In this document: one piece after another, positions 21,545 through 33,800 of the stretch
How positions within the stretch are numbered: the first letter of the stretch is position 1
Layout of the letters: each line of letters opens with the position of its first letter
NCBI RefSeq assembly: GCF_949628215.1
Contig: NC_134280.1
Location: 49,936,621-50,000,620 of the forward strand
Direction of reading: 5' to 3'
Source: Phalacrocorax aristotelis
Taxonomy: Eukaryota > Chordata > Aves > Suliformes > Phalacrocoracidae
Length of the DNA stretch: 64,000 nt
The notes under the pieces: model-generated
Seen by the model: the letters and a program-made list of their open reading frames with translations, nothing else
Told to the model about the DNA's origin: nothing
Databases searched by the model: none
Translations under genes and position numbers: made by a program

Positions 21545-23900
21545 ACCTGATGTAATATCATGGGAGGTAACATGAAGGAAAGAAACAAATGATCTTGGTC
21601 CTGTTTAAAATGAAACTGCAGTGGCGTTTTGACTGGCAAGCAAACTGGGAAAATATCTGCTCAAGCAACTGAGACTGCACCCAATAAATCTGGGTTCTGA
21701 AAGTCTTGAATAATTCAATTCCAATAAGCAGAATAATTCTGTTTCAGGCAACAAAGAGAATCACTTGTCTGTATTAAAACTGCTTGACTTAAGCAACTTG
21801 AGAAACTGAATTAATTCCAGAAAAAATACACCAAAACAGAACAACACAAAATCACACTGGAGATACCCAGGTTTCCAGACCAGATCCGGGTTTAGGGTAT
21901 AGTGCTTTGCCATCATTAAAATCTGTTAAAAAATAGACAAAAGTAAAAATAATGAAAGATAGGTATACTAGAGAAGAAAAGCTGCTACAAAGAAGCCACG
22001 TTGCATATACAGAAGCCAAGATGTCTTGAAGGGCTGGGATAAGATAACTAAATGTATTTAATTCAAGAGCTACATATCCATCGTGGTAAGCTGAAGTTAT
22101 TTCAGCCTGCTGAGGCACAGATAAATGTGACCTGTCATTGATTATTTTGATTTCTCTGGATTACAGAAATCAGAATTAATTACTAGGGAGGCCTTACAGC
22201 ACCAAGCACATGTGGTCTGTAGTGATGATACTCATAAATTTTTAGAAGTTAAAAATATGTCAGTTAGTGGGGAGGGGGGAAATTGATTTACCTTTGCTGA
22301 GCAGTGTACCGTTGCTACAGAAGCACAAGCCACACTGCAGGCCTGCAGATGACTACAGTTGCAGCCATGAGAGGCAGAATTGCCTTATGCCCTTAGCTGA
22401 AGAAACATGGTTAACAGAGGAGATAGACCACTTCAGCAGTGCATGTTGCCACACAAAAGGTGCAAAATGTTCTGATTAGGACGGTCTTACAGAAGTATCT
22501 AACTTGCTCCTTGTGGTTTAACAGGTGAATGGAGCCTGACCTAGGTGTCAGTGCCAGGACCACTGGGAACTACTCACAGGATTATCTGTAGGGTTCCCAT
22601 TTGCCAGTTAAACAGAGCCAAGTCAGGTTTGGCTAAGTTGCAATCATTGCAGACTTATGTAATGCAATACTTTAATGACTTTCCTAAGGTTAGCTGCAGG
22701 GGGCTTAGAACCATGTTGAAGTAAGCACTCTGTCTTACTAGAGTAATTAATGACAGCTTGCACAATGCTCCCTAATTCATGTCAGCTTGCACAATTATAT
22801 GGAGAACAAAATAATTAACACTAACATCTGTTCTGACTGATTCCCTCCTGATTGTTGTGCAGATGAAAATGTTGACTAGGGACTAAGATACGTGCAAAAC
22901 TCCTGGTAGAATGAGTGAAAGTAAATTTGGTTTGGGTTTTTTTTGATATTTCAAAGGTAAAAGGCACCTGGAAGATAAAAAAAGGACCTAACAAGACATT
23001 TTAGGTTGCCTTTGTGCGTAATGAAAAATGTACGGATTATTATTTTTTTAAGCTATTAATTAACTCCTTGTAACTGTCCAAATTACATTCCTATCTGCTA
23101 TGACTAAAAATATCTAGATATGAATGCTGCTGTTTGTAGTGATTTATTCTTTTGTTTCCTTTCTCCTCCTGCTAGCATTAATAGGTCGAAATTCCTCTCC
23201 TTTTTCTCTTCCTCCACTTGCTTTCTTCTAGGCTTTATGTTTCTTTCTGAAAGAGAACATCTTAAAATTGTATCACTCGGCACAGAACACTAGAAGGGAA
23301 AATTCTGACCAGAAGTGGGGTTTAGTTGGGGTTGTGGTTTTTTTTTATTGATTGCATGATCAAGTGATCAAGTGTAAGGTAGAGGTTTAGTCTGTAGTGT
23401 CCCCACTTCTGCATGTGGTCATTTGTGCGCTTTGGAGCTTCCAGCCGCATCCTGGAAAATGCGGTAGGCAAGAGTGTGTGCCTGGGTGGGTCTGCCCACA
23501 AGGGAAAAATGTGTGAATCCCAACTTGTACTAGTTCAAAGAGGCTTCATACTGACACCACCGCAGCCTGACAGGCCATCACCTCCTCTTGGGACACTGCA
23601 GACTTCCTGCTGCTATTGTGCTGAAATCAGAGCATCAGATATTCAGGCTGAGTTCTTGAAGGTGACCAGCCTGTTGCAATCCAGAGGTATTTATTTCAAA
23701 TTGAGTGCCATTCTGCCCTGAGACTGACACAAGTGATGTCTCTGTAATTACTTCCACGATTTTGCATTTTTTAAAGAATGCAGTTGCTTTTGCTGAGATG
23801 TATTGAGCGTACTTATTCTCTCCAAACCCCAGTATCTGCTGGAGCGGAGCGGGCTGGCTGGTCCTTCCCAGGGAGGCCATCTTGGGTACACAGCTGCACC
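21545..23900. other. Intergenic stretch, no gene seen
   Basis: About 2.4 kb between the CR1 cluster and the CPT1A CpG island. No repeat family, exon or RNA gene recognised. G+C content rises from about 23.4 kb toward the island. Confidence 0.5.
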
Positions 23901-23979
23901 CCAAACAGGTCCCCCACACCCAGCGCTTCCCCAAGGCACACCTTTTCCCCTACATATTTACACCCCCAGGACCTCTCCT

Positions 23980-24850
23980 CGCAAATCCCTGGAGCTTCCT
24001 TCCCCGGGACGGCTGTGAGACCACGGGGACCGCCTGTTCGCGGCGACCCGGTGATGCAGTCCCCCACTGCCACCCCAGACCCTGGCATCCCCTCGGGCTT
24101 CCCCCTCAGCGCCTTCCTTTGGCCTCGCCCTCGGCTCCCCGTCAATCACACAGCCCAACCCGCCCCCCGCCAATCAGTGCCCACCTCCCCTCCCACTCCA
24201 GCCCACACCAGCGGCGGCCTGCCCCGCCCCGGTCCCGCCCTCCTGCCGCCGGCAGCCAATAGAGGAGCAGGCGGCAAGTCCGGCTCTGGCAGGGTGTGTG
24301 AGGGAGCGGCCGCTGCCGCAGTCGCCTCTCGTTCGTCCTGTAGCTCGCTTCGGCCGGGCTCGGCCTGCCCCGCCGGTAACGCCGCCGTTCTCTCAGCAGG
24401 TTGGTGGTGTGGGGGAGCCCGGTCGCTGGCCGCGGGCAGATGTGAGGCGCAGGTCCTCGACTGCCGATTTACCGCGGCTGGACTCGGTTTAGGACGGCGG
24501 GCCCCGGCCGTGCCGGGGGAGCGGAGCGGGCGGGAGACAGGCGTTCCTCTGTGCCCGGCGGATCCACCGCGGGCCGCCGCTTCGCCCCCCGCCGGGCCGC
24601 GGCACAGCGCCGCCCGCCCGCCCGCCCTGGGGCTGAGGGAGGGGGAGCCCGGCGGACCGGCTCGCTCGGGCTGGTTTTAGTCTATCTGCTGTTTTCGTTA
24701 GGGCGTGCGCCAAATTCCCTTGGTAAATGTGGGAGCGTGCCGGGCGCTGTTACCTCAGCGGGGTTTATCCTCGCTGGAGGAATGGGTGGAAACGCAGTGA
24801 GGGTGATGGGAGCGCCCCGGCGAGGCAAGGTGTCCTTGGCATCCTGATCA
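23980..24850. promoter_or_regulatory. CPT1A: CpG island over the CPT1A promoter and exon 1
   Basis: An abrupt change to GC-rich, CpG-dense sequence in an otherwise AT-rich region. It holds CCAAT boxes at 24170-24174 and 24256-24260, and GC boxes around 24222-24240 (CCCCGCCCC and GTCCCGCCC). I see no TATA box, as expected of a CpG-island promoter. It is the only large island upstream of the ATG apart from the one in intron 1. The assignment to CPT1A rests on position, strand and the splice donor at 24376. Confidence 0.75.
24290..24375 (+). other. CPT1A: Probable CPT1A non-coding exon 1 (5' UTR)
   Basis: In mammals CPT1A exon 1 is untranslated and sits in a CpG island. Here the stretch after the proximal CCAAT box (24256) and GC boxes runs to a good splice donor, CCCCGCCG|GTAACG, with GT at 24376-24377. 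It contains no ATG before the donor apart from the region's GC-rich background. The start is a guess from the CCAAT spacing; other donors in the island cannot be excluded. Confidence 0.5.
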
Positions 24851-25559
24851 CTTCTTCCCCTGCCTCGCGGGTTAGTGTTTTGTGGTATCTTTTCTGGTTT
24901 AAATTGGAAAATCGACTTAAAAATATGATTTCGGTTTTAACCCAGTTGTAACAGCGGTGCTAGTGTTGGTGGAACGGTAACAGGAAGCACCTTCTTTAGA
25001 AAGAGAAAAGTGCGAAGTAGGATCAAGGCAAGTGTCTCCTCTGCCCCTCATCTGGCCATTTGTCAGCGCTTAAAGGACAATCGATTTGAAACTCTGCAGT
25101 CTAGAGGTTTACCGTACAGAAAACCGCTTGTTTCCTTATCACACGTTTGTAGGAGCATGGCACTGAGCATGGGAAAGATCTATTGCCTTCATCCTCCTTT
25201 CCTGAAACAATTACATTTCCCCGAGTATCTGACCTCTGCAATTTCCAGATCTAGAAGCTCTTTTATGTGTTTTCTGACCGTTGTGAATGGATGTTATTTA
25301 AAGATGTATTGTAGTCTTCAGCTGTAGTGAGCAGGTTCTTTTCCTGTAGTGAGCACATCTATATCCTGATATAAATGAATAATTACCGGTTAATGATACT
25401 GTAGGTAAGCACGATGCGGATCCCTACGAGTTTAGGAAATGTGACTTTAGCTGGTTACGCAGTTGGTGACTTGGCTTGAAGGCTACTTTGATCTGAGGGC
25501 TCTTTAGAAATTTGGGGCGTTATGGCCTTGATTCGGGAGCCTTTTCCAGGAAGAAAACA

Positions 25560-25960
25560 TTACTCCTGCCTAAGAAAACCGTACCGTCAGGCGACCGGGG
25601 GTTTCTAGCCCCGAGAACCAGAACAGAAGCCGTTAAGCCGCACTTAAGAACGGCCAGGCTTTGGCTGCGCTTGGCCCGCCCGCGCTGCGCCGGCGCGACC
25701 TTTCACCCGCTTTTCGGGCGCGCGGTCACGTGAGCGGACCGGGGGAGGGGCGGGCGCACCCCCGCGGTCACGTGGGCAGGCGGCGGGGGCGCTACCCGCT
25801 GGGCCTCCCCGTGTCCTGGGGGGGGGGGGCAGCGCACCCGCCGCGGGGAGTAACGCGAAGGCGGGTTCCGCGGGGTGATGTGCGCTTGGCAGGGAGGCTG
25901 TTCCTCGGCGTGAGGGAGGCGGGTGGTGAATCCCCAGCGTGACGGGTGTTGGAAAGCCGT
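25560..25960. promoter_or_regulatory. Second CpG island in intron 1 with paired CACGTG boxes
   Basis: CpG-dense block about 1.3 kb after exon 1. It holds two copies of GCGGTCACGTG(A/G)GC with CACGTG at 25727-25732 and 25769-25774, exactly 42 bp apart, on either side of GGGGGAGGGGCGGGCG (GC box). CACGTG is the palindromic E-box bound by USF, MYC/MAX and MiT/TFE factors; GTCACGTGA matches the CLEAR-type element. It may be an alternative promoter or an intronic enhancer. Motifs are seen; the role is inference. Confidence 0.55.
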
Positions 25961-26662
25961 GGGTGAAAGGCGGCTTACGTGAATGCTTGTACGTAAAAAC
26001 AAACCAACCAACCAACACCGTGTATTATTTTTAATATTCCAAAACCATTATCTTTGTCCTGCAGCATGCTGTATCATAGTCCTGAACTCACTAAAAAACA
26101 AGATCTAAATGGCTAAAAAGCATCCCTCTCTTCCCAAGTCTGGATTAACTTTAATTTGAATGGTCATTTTCAATATTTGTAAAACGTTTGGAACTGGTTC
26201 CTCAGCCTTTCAACGTCATACAGATCGAAAGACCTTATTCGAGTCTTTCAACCTTGTACAGTAAATGATCATTGAACTCCTGGGAGAGCAATCCATTCAG
26301 TTTGCCTTTGGTCACCAAACATTGTTGTCCATCTTCCAGGATCTCCAAAGTCCTAAAATGTGACATCTTGCATGTCTTGTAAAAGTCCTGCCATTCCAGA
26401 AATATTTTTTGTTGTAGAGAAGACAATAATTCTTTACTGCACGAGCATAGAAAATCATTAGCGCAAAGGGAGGGAGAAGGGATAAAGCTCATATGATCTA
26501 AATGCCTAGATACGTCTTTTATAGCAGTGTTAAAAACAAATACCCAGATCCTAAAGCCTGGTTTTTGTGGCATGGGGGAGGTTTCTGCGTGGTATGACAA
26601 CTGTCGTGTGTTAGCTTTGTATGCTTCTCTCTTACTCAGCAAGATTATTCTGAATTTCTAGA

Positions 26663-26675
26663 AGGTCAGAGGAGG
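26663..26675 (+). promoter_or_regulatory. DR1-like element (possible PPAR/HNF4 site)
   Basis: AGGTCA-G-AGGAGG, 10 of 12 half-site positions of a DR1 (AGGTCA-N-AGGTCA), about 2.3 kb into intron 1. Mammalian CPT1A is reported to have a PPAR-response element in intron 1, so the position is suggestive. One eye-found match in 11 kb has a real chance of being random. Confidence 0.25.
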
Positions 26676-29089
26676 TAGCTTGCTGGGATGTGTACAATAT
26701 AACATGTGTTGCAGTAGAGACTAGAATAATCTAAAAGGTCTAGGAACAGTGTAGTCATGTCCTACTGTGTATATGTAAAAAAAAAAAACAAACCGTAAAT
26801 AATGACAGTTGTAAAAGTTTCTGTTTTGATTACACTTGCAGAGCATGTCAGTGTTTTGGGGGGTGGGGGGGGTTTAACTGTATATTTGGGAACCATCTTT
26901 TACAGGAGCATGCTATTTGGGAAGAGGACATATGATCCAGAAACCGTAGGGATTAATATTCCTTAGTGTTAGACTAGTAATTAACACATTGTCTGCTATA
27001 GCCAGTCTCCTCTACTTCTTTGGCTGACTGTCTCCAGTTTGATCAGGTGAGAAGACAACTTACTATCTGTGGCTCTTCTCCTGAAGTGCCAGTGAAAACA
27101 GTCTGTTCTGTGAACATCTCTAAGAAATCTTGATGGCATCTGTGTTGACTATAATGGGAGCTTAAAGCCTGCAGGTGAACACTTGGATGTCTTAAACTGA
27201 AAGCTGAAACTAGTGTTGGGAGTCTAGCCCTTGAGATTACCTTGCTTACTGCACTATCTAGTGATCACTAGTTTGAGCCCTCAGAAATGTCCAAGTGGAT
27301 AGCAGACGAACTTTATTTCACTCCATAGTTCCTCACCATCTCAGACCTGTTAAATGAAGACAGATTGATCCAGCTAATATATTAATCCAGTGTACTGGAA
27401 AAGAGTGTTTCAGAACTGCTGTTTGTGACTATTCTATCCATTGGCTTTTCTAAAATGGTTCCAGCCTCATCCAGTTCCTTGGAGCAGTTGAAAGCTGTGT
27501 GTGAATCAAAGCTCAGACTGTTTTTCTTGACTTTATTTCAGAGCTACAACTGACTGTTTGCCGTTGCTGTAGTGTAATGTCTATTAGGAGCCAGCAGCGT
27601 TGGAATGAGGCTGCTTCTTGGTGTCCTTAACCTATACAAGATCCCAGCTGCAGTGGGCTTGTGGGACAAAAGATTTCTGTGTGACAAATAGATCTCAAGC
27701 CTGCATTTGAGGAAGACAGCTGTTCAGGTATGCTTACATTTAATTTGTTGGTCTGTTTGTTATTATTTCTTCCCTTCCATATATGCCTGTTGCTCCAGTT
27801 TACCACTTGGGAAGGGGATAAAGAAATTGGTCCAACATTCCAGAGGAGATGCGTGCAGAGGGTAGCTAATATTCACCCACGGGTGATCTTGGAAGACTGC
27901 TGAGGACAGGATACAAGCTGATAGGTTGTCAGTAGGACAGCAAGTTACTGCAAACTCCTTAGGTGTTCTGATTTCAAACTGTCTACTGTGGGTGAGGTTT
28001 GCTGTAGGTTGCAGTGTCACAGTACCTGGGCATATATATTCAGTGCTCCACCTTGGCTTGAACCACTGCATTTGGTCATTTTTTTCAGATGTGAGAAATC
28101 CTTTAAAACATTTGCAATTCCAAGGGACCACAGCTGTCAGCTATAGGTGAGGGTGGGAAGGATTGGAGCCAATGATTAGCAGTAACCACAGATGACAACT
28201 TGAAATGATGGCTGTTGGAGGAGAGGCTTCTGTTTCCAAGTGACTTAAGCCACTTCAGTCATGGCATAGGAATTTTACTTTGGGGACACTGTGAGAGAGG
28301 GCTGCCACATAAACAACAGATTCAGCTTTTAGAAGGCTTAAAACTGGTTTTAGCATGTGTCAGTCACAACTAAAGTGACATGAGAGAACCTGTCAGTTTA
28401 ACTTTGTTTTTGTCAGATCAAATGATAATTGCTTGAATGCTATGCTAATTCAAGTTTTAAAGGAGAGTGATTCTTCGGTTTCTGTTTTATTTCTATACCA
28501 TAGTAACTAGATTCACTTGTTGAGCAAATTTAATCCACATGACTATTTATTGCACAGAAATAATTTGGCTTCACTGATCTCAGATTTCTCTTAATGATTT
28601 TTTGCCTGTAGAATAGGATTATTCATGGTAAGGTAGGAGAGTTATTGGTGAGACTTGAGAGCAGCAGGTATCAGTGCCATATGCTGAAGCATGATTAGAT
28701 ATTATTGAAAGTTAGTATGTAAGGAAGCTATTTAGAAACAAAAATTCTCAAGTGAATAACAGTGTCTGGTTAATCTTTACAGTAAGTTCAGAAGTCGGCG
28801 TCTTGTGGAATATCACATACACTATGAATAAGCTCTCTACTCTTAGGCTTTGGTATATTGTTACCTTTTTGCAGAAGTGTAGTATATACTGCAAGAAAGT
28901 GACATTAGCTGGTAGAATATCCAAGGAACTGATAAAAGAGAGACCAGACAGTCTTTTTGGTCATATGTTTTAATGTTTGAGCTGTGTATTTTATACTGTT
29001 TACTGAAGATTTTATGGATCAAAACTTGAATTTCCTTTGAAAGGCATGAAACTCTAGACAACTTCCCAGTGGTTTCATTTCTCTCTTTT

Positions 29090-29450
29090 ACTGTGGAGCC
29101 CAGAACTGGACACAGTACTTGAGGTGGGGCCTCACCAGCACTGAGTAGGAAGGAAGAGTCACCTCCTTCAACCTGGTGGCAGTACTCCTCCTAATGCACC
29201 CCAGGATTTTGTTAGCCACCTTTGTTGCAAGGGCACCTTGTTGGCTTCTGTGCAACTTGCTGCAAAGTTGCTTTCCAATCAGTCAGTCTCCAGCGTGTAC
29301 TGGCGTACAGGGTTACTCCTCCCTAAGTGCAGGACTTTGCACTTCTCTTTGAGTTTAATAAGGTTTCAGCCTGCCCATTTCCTCAGCCTGTCAAGGTCCA
29401 TCTGGATGGCAGTGAAATCCTTTGGTCTATCAGCCGCTGCTCCCAGTTTC
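29090..29450 (-). mobile_element. CR1 LINE internal fragment (both ends missing)
   Basis: The + strand carries the complement of the CR1 ORF2 C-terminal half: GGAGCCCAGAACTGGACACA, TTGAGGTGGGGCCTCACCAG, CCAGGATTTTGTTAGCC and GTGCAGGACTTTGCACTT. The usual 3' end (TAGAATCACAGAATG...) is absent, which is unusual for a LINE and implies a later deletion or old decay. Frames are broken by stops. Confidence 0.85.
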
Positions 29451-30735
29451 AGTCTCTGTACTGGTAATTCCATCTGCAGTTTGCTTTTTTGTTTTTTTTT
29501 TTTAGCTGTCCTTCAACCTTTTAAATAGGTTTGACAGCTACTACTTTTGCATCAGACGTCTGGAAGGGTGTCAAATTGGTAGACTTCAGAACCTCTGCAG
29601 AATTAAGACAGGTGAAGACATATTTGATGAATGTTACAAAGACAGCTACACTTACAAAAATTATTTGGTTTTGAAGACAAATGCTTTACATTTGTGTAAG
29701 AAGAGATCCTGATGCTTAGTGTATTTGATACGCTTTTTGGTTTGAAGAACCTTGTTTGGACGAGTCTTTTTCAATAAAACAAAAAAACTCAAGCAATCTT
29801 GATTGTCCATAGATTGCATCTACTTCTGGGCTGTCTGTATAGATCAATGTTGCCATTAAACTGTAGTTGGTGGCAAAGTATGGAAGTAAACTAACATGCT
29901 AGCAAGTTATTTTAGGATGTTGGCACTGGCTGCTTTGTGCTTCGCTACGTACCATTTCATTGCAAGCACGCTATCTAGGCAAAGTCAGCTCTCAGGGTAG
30001 TCTGAATTACTTTAGGGGATATTGAAGGCTTGGACTGACAGGAGCATTAATAACAGAAATCTGAAGAGAAATTTGGAATAATGCATGAAGAGACTTGAAT
30101 GGACATCTTGGTGTTTGGAATTCTCTTGCTTTTAGCTTAGTATCTGGTATGAAATCAACAGATTTGAGCATAAACAGTTCTTAATTGATTTGTATAAAAC
30201 AAAATGCATTCATAGTTTTGGCTTTATAGGAGAGTAGAAAATGCAAATTTCTATAGTAATAGCTTAAACAAGTGAGAGAAAATACTTGATCATTGTCTCA
30301 GCACAGACACAGCACAGGTATTCTAGTGGTTAAATACTGGCTCTGATTCCATTGATCTATCCCGAAGCGTCAAAATACATTAATGAATGAATCTACAAAT
30401 GAAACTTTTCAGGTGTCTGTCTTCTTCCAAAAGTGGTAGCAAGCTCATCTACTGAAGGGAGATATAATGTGCAGACAATAAAATACTGGGTAAAACTTCA
30501 ACTCTGAAACTTGTTTAGATATTGAAAACATTGAAGTCTTCGTAAGAGAACTTGTATGAGCTCTGGAATTTTTTTCCTGTTCTATGTGGCTGCTTGAACA
30601 TTCAAACAGTAACTCTTTATTGCTTTGCATGTTGATAGAAATTGATTTCTCACCCTCCCCACCCCTTTTTCTCTTTGAAATAAAGACAATGGGGCACTTG
30701 CTTGGTTTCCTAAGACCTGAGTTGAATGTGTCTAG

Positions 30736-30835
30736 CTTTAAATAGAAATCATAATATACTTCTAAGTATTAATGACTAAAATTAGGTTTAAATAGAAATC
30801 TTAATATAGTACTAAGTGTTTCCTGACTAAAATCG
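30736..30835. repeat. 50-bp tandem duplication (two units)
   Basis: TTTAAATAGAAATC starts at 30738 and again at 30788; the following positions match closely through GACTAAAAT. Two units of exactly 50 bp, moderately diverged, inside intron 1. Confidence 0.75.
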
Positions 30836-33800
30836 GGTTTAGTGTACTTTCAAATGATATCTCCCTCTTCTACCCATCTTGAAAACTTCCTTAAACAATG
30901 TAATTGTAAATGATTTTAGTATCACTAATTCTCTCCTCACCAGTCTCTATTCCTATTTGAAACCTGAGCACAAAGCTAAATTTTGAATTTGTAAGTTTAT
31001 TTTAATAAAGGAGCAAAGAATTCCTCAGGGTCAGGTTTCTGGTTGTCAGGTTTGGTTTTTTCTTTTTTTTTTACTTTTAAGCTTGCTAGTAGGAACTTGA
31101 CAGGAGTCAGAAGACACTACCTATGTGATAAGATGCTTCTCATTGCTTTATTGGTGGTACCTTGCATCTGCATGAAGTTATGAGGGCTTCTGAATTCAGA
31201 ACTGCCGTTGTACTTGAAGATGCAGCATGTTGTAGCTCTTAGCACAGGGACATGCAATGCTGCAGGTCTGCCCGCCATCTATGAACAGCCTGTGGTTTGG
31301 ATGGGTACCAAAGACCTCTATTTGAGGGCTCTGACAGTATGAAACCTGTGTGGGGTGGTATGTAGCAGTGTTCTTGGAGAAATCGTATGCAGCAGTCACT
31401 GCTTTTCCAAGAAAACTGTCAACCTTTGATCATCAGACTAGAATAACAGGAGAGAATTGTTTTGTGGGCTTGGTTTCATTACTGACAGGTGTGTGCCCTG
31501 TATATAAAAGCTAATCTATAAATAGATATCAAAAACTGTGAGGAGAGCCTCAAACTAAATTTTTCAGGTAGCTTGTAAATGAGAATTCAGTCTTTCACCA
31601 AGGTTTTAGTTATTCTGGGCCATGTGAATAAGACTCTTCTCCAGTTGTCCTCTGCATTTGTTAGCTTGCTTCCTTTGCAGGAAAAGGAGCTGTAGATATG
31701 AAAACTCATGTAAATAATATGTCTTTTTTTCCAGTGGATGTCTGGAGTCCTGTCAAGGAGAAATGGCAGGGCTTTCTCTATTACAAAAGGAATAGGAAAT
31801 GCATAGGCCAAGCAATGCATGGGAAGCAAGTGGCCGAGCTCTGAGATAAGAGGTGGCAGGGGTGTCCCCTTAAAGCTGAGGATCTGCTTTTTGTGAGGAA
31901 GAGGTGGTGACTTCACTTTTTTTTTAGCACTGCCACTTCATCCATATAAAGCTTATGACATCTACAGAAACATCAAGACTCATACTTTTGGAATTGCTGT
32001 CGAGTAACTGCTTCAGGAGTTAATACTTTGTTTTGTGCAGTGTACTGTAATACATTTAACTCTTGTATCATGGCTTGGTGCTCTTTAAGAAGCACATGGT
32101 AATTCCTTCCCTGTCTTTCAGACATTGTGTTCTATGTTTATGTGCTTCAGAGCAACTTTACCTACCACAAGTGACTAAATGAAGCATCCTGCACATGGTA
32201 TCTCTTTTAGTCTCAGATTTGCCAGAGCTGAGGCCTTCATCTCCTTCTGTGACTGTAGGAACATGTAAGCCCGAATAGAGTTGACTGTTCAGTGTCTGCA
32301 ACTTGAAATCATAAGGTCTGCGAGCAGTCTGTGAGTTAAATCTTGGACTTTCTAGTGTAAATAACCTGAAACTGCAAAAATAGCAGTCTGAGGAGGCTTT
32401 ATGCATAGCAGGCATAGTAGCAGAGTGTTTCAGACCATCAGGGCTTAGGCCTTCCAGTGCACTATATGTTTTCTTGACTTAAAAGTAACAGCCAACCCAG
32501 CAGTACTTGTTTACATCGATAGGAAAAAAAATTCTAGTAAATTTTTGATTGGCTCAAGCAGAGGTATGAAAAGGGAAAAGGAGAAACATCTGTGGCTGTT
32601 ACAGCATGTTTGAATTGAAGTAAAACCAGAAAAGAGCAGGGAAAACAGGCAGCTTTCTCCTCTAATAAAAAAAAAAAGGAAAAGAAGGAAAGCGGGGGGG
32701 GAAGAAATGAAGTTTTAAGGGGGAGGTGTGTTGGGTTTTTTTGTTTTTAAGATACATAGTATTATGAGAGAACACTGAAAGGAATGAAAATAGCTGTTTC
32801 AGATTACTTCTAGAAATTATTGTGCTTTTCTTTTAAGTAAGACTTGGCCAAACTGCTAAGGAAGTCAAAAGCTTTTATTTATGGCTCTCTGTTGGGAGTG
32901 AGATCAATAGTATATGCTGTACAGAAATATGTTGCTGACCAAAGTGCCTGAAGTCAGTAGTTACCCTTTCAGTGCTAGCTGATAGATGTGGGCGTTGCCA
33001 TACTAACATTGGCAAGTCAAGTTTGTAAATCTTGCGCATGCTCCTCTGGCCTGTGCCCTTTTACCTACTTTGCTAGCAAGCACGTGACACCAGAGGAATG
33101 CAAAGGAGGGGAAGTGTACAGCAGCTTATGATTAAATTGGCCTTTAAGGAGGAAAATAAGTGTTCAAAGAAAGGGACTTCAGGAAGCCTTTGGTGTTCAG
33201 CCATTGTAATTCAGAACAGTCTTAAAGGCTTACGGTTTTCTTAAGGAAAGGAAAAGGATATGAAAAGAAACAAGCCATTTGATTGTTTCACATCGTAGGG
33301 TCAAGTAATACAGTCCTAGAACTAGACTTGTCTTTGTTTTCAGGGCTTGTTTATTTGATTCAGGCTTAATTCTTGCTGGATTAATATTTCTTCATTTGGG
33401 AATAAGGGATATTTTCCTGTTGAAGCTTATTTAATTTTATGATCATGCTAAGCTTTAATTCATTAAAATATTGTGTTGACTGTTTGATTATTGCTATTTA
33501 TAATCTCTTTCTGCCTTGGACAGTAGAAATGCATGTGTCTAAAAAGGGAAGGGTTCCTGAAATTCTTTCTCTTGAGAAACAGAGGGGAGGATAGTTAAAA
33601 ATTCCCAGGCTGAGTCACAGGGAAGTTGAAGCATAATAGAAACTAGTTGATCTGGTACATAAGACACTGGCATTCCAGAATACAAAATTCCATGAGTGAA
33701 CTGGAGAACCAGTTGGCCCTTCTCAAGACAAATGCAGATGTCTGATTCTCCATATGGAGATACAGTTGGTTTTGTTGTGGGTTTTTTCATCCCAGTCTTA

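Noticed and set aside
23778..24680. 300-codon + strand open frame over the CpG island
   Set aside because: It is proline/arginine/alanine-rich only because the DNA is GC-rich, several other frames are also open there, and it starts in unrelated AT-rich sequence. It matches no protein I know.
25644..26018. 124-codon - strand frame across the intron 1 CpG island
   Set aside because: Compositional open frame in GC-rich DNA, with three overlapping frames on both strands and no family match.
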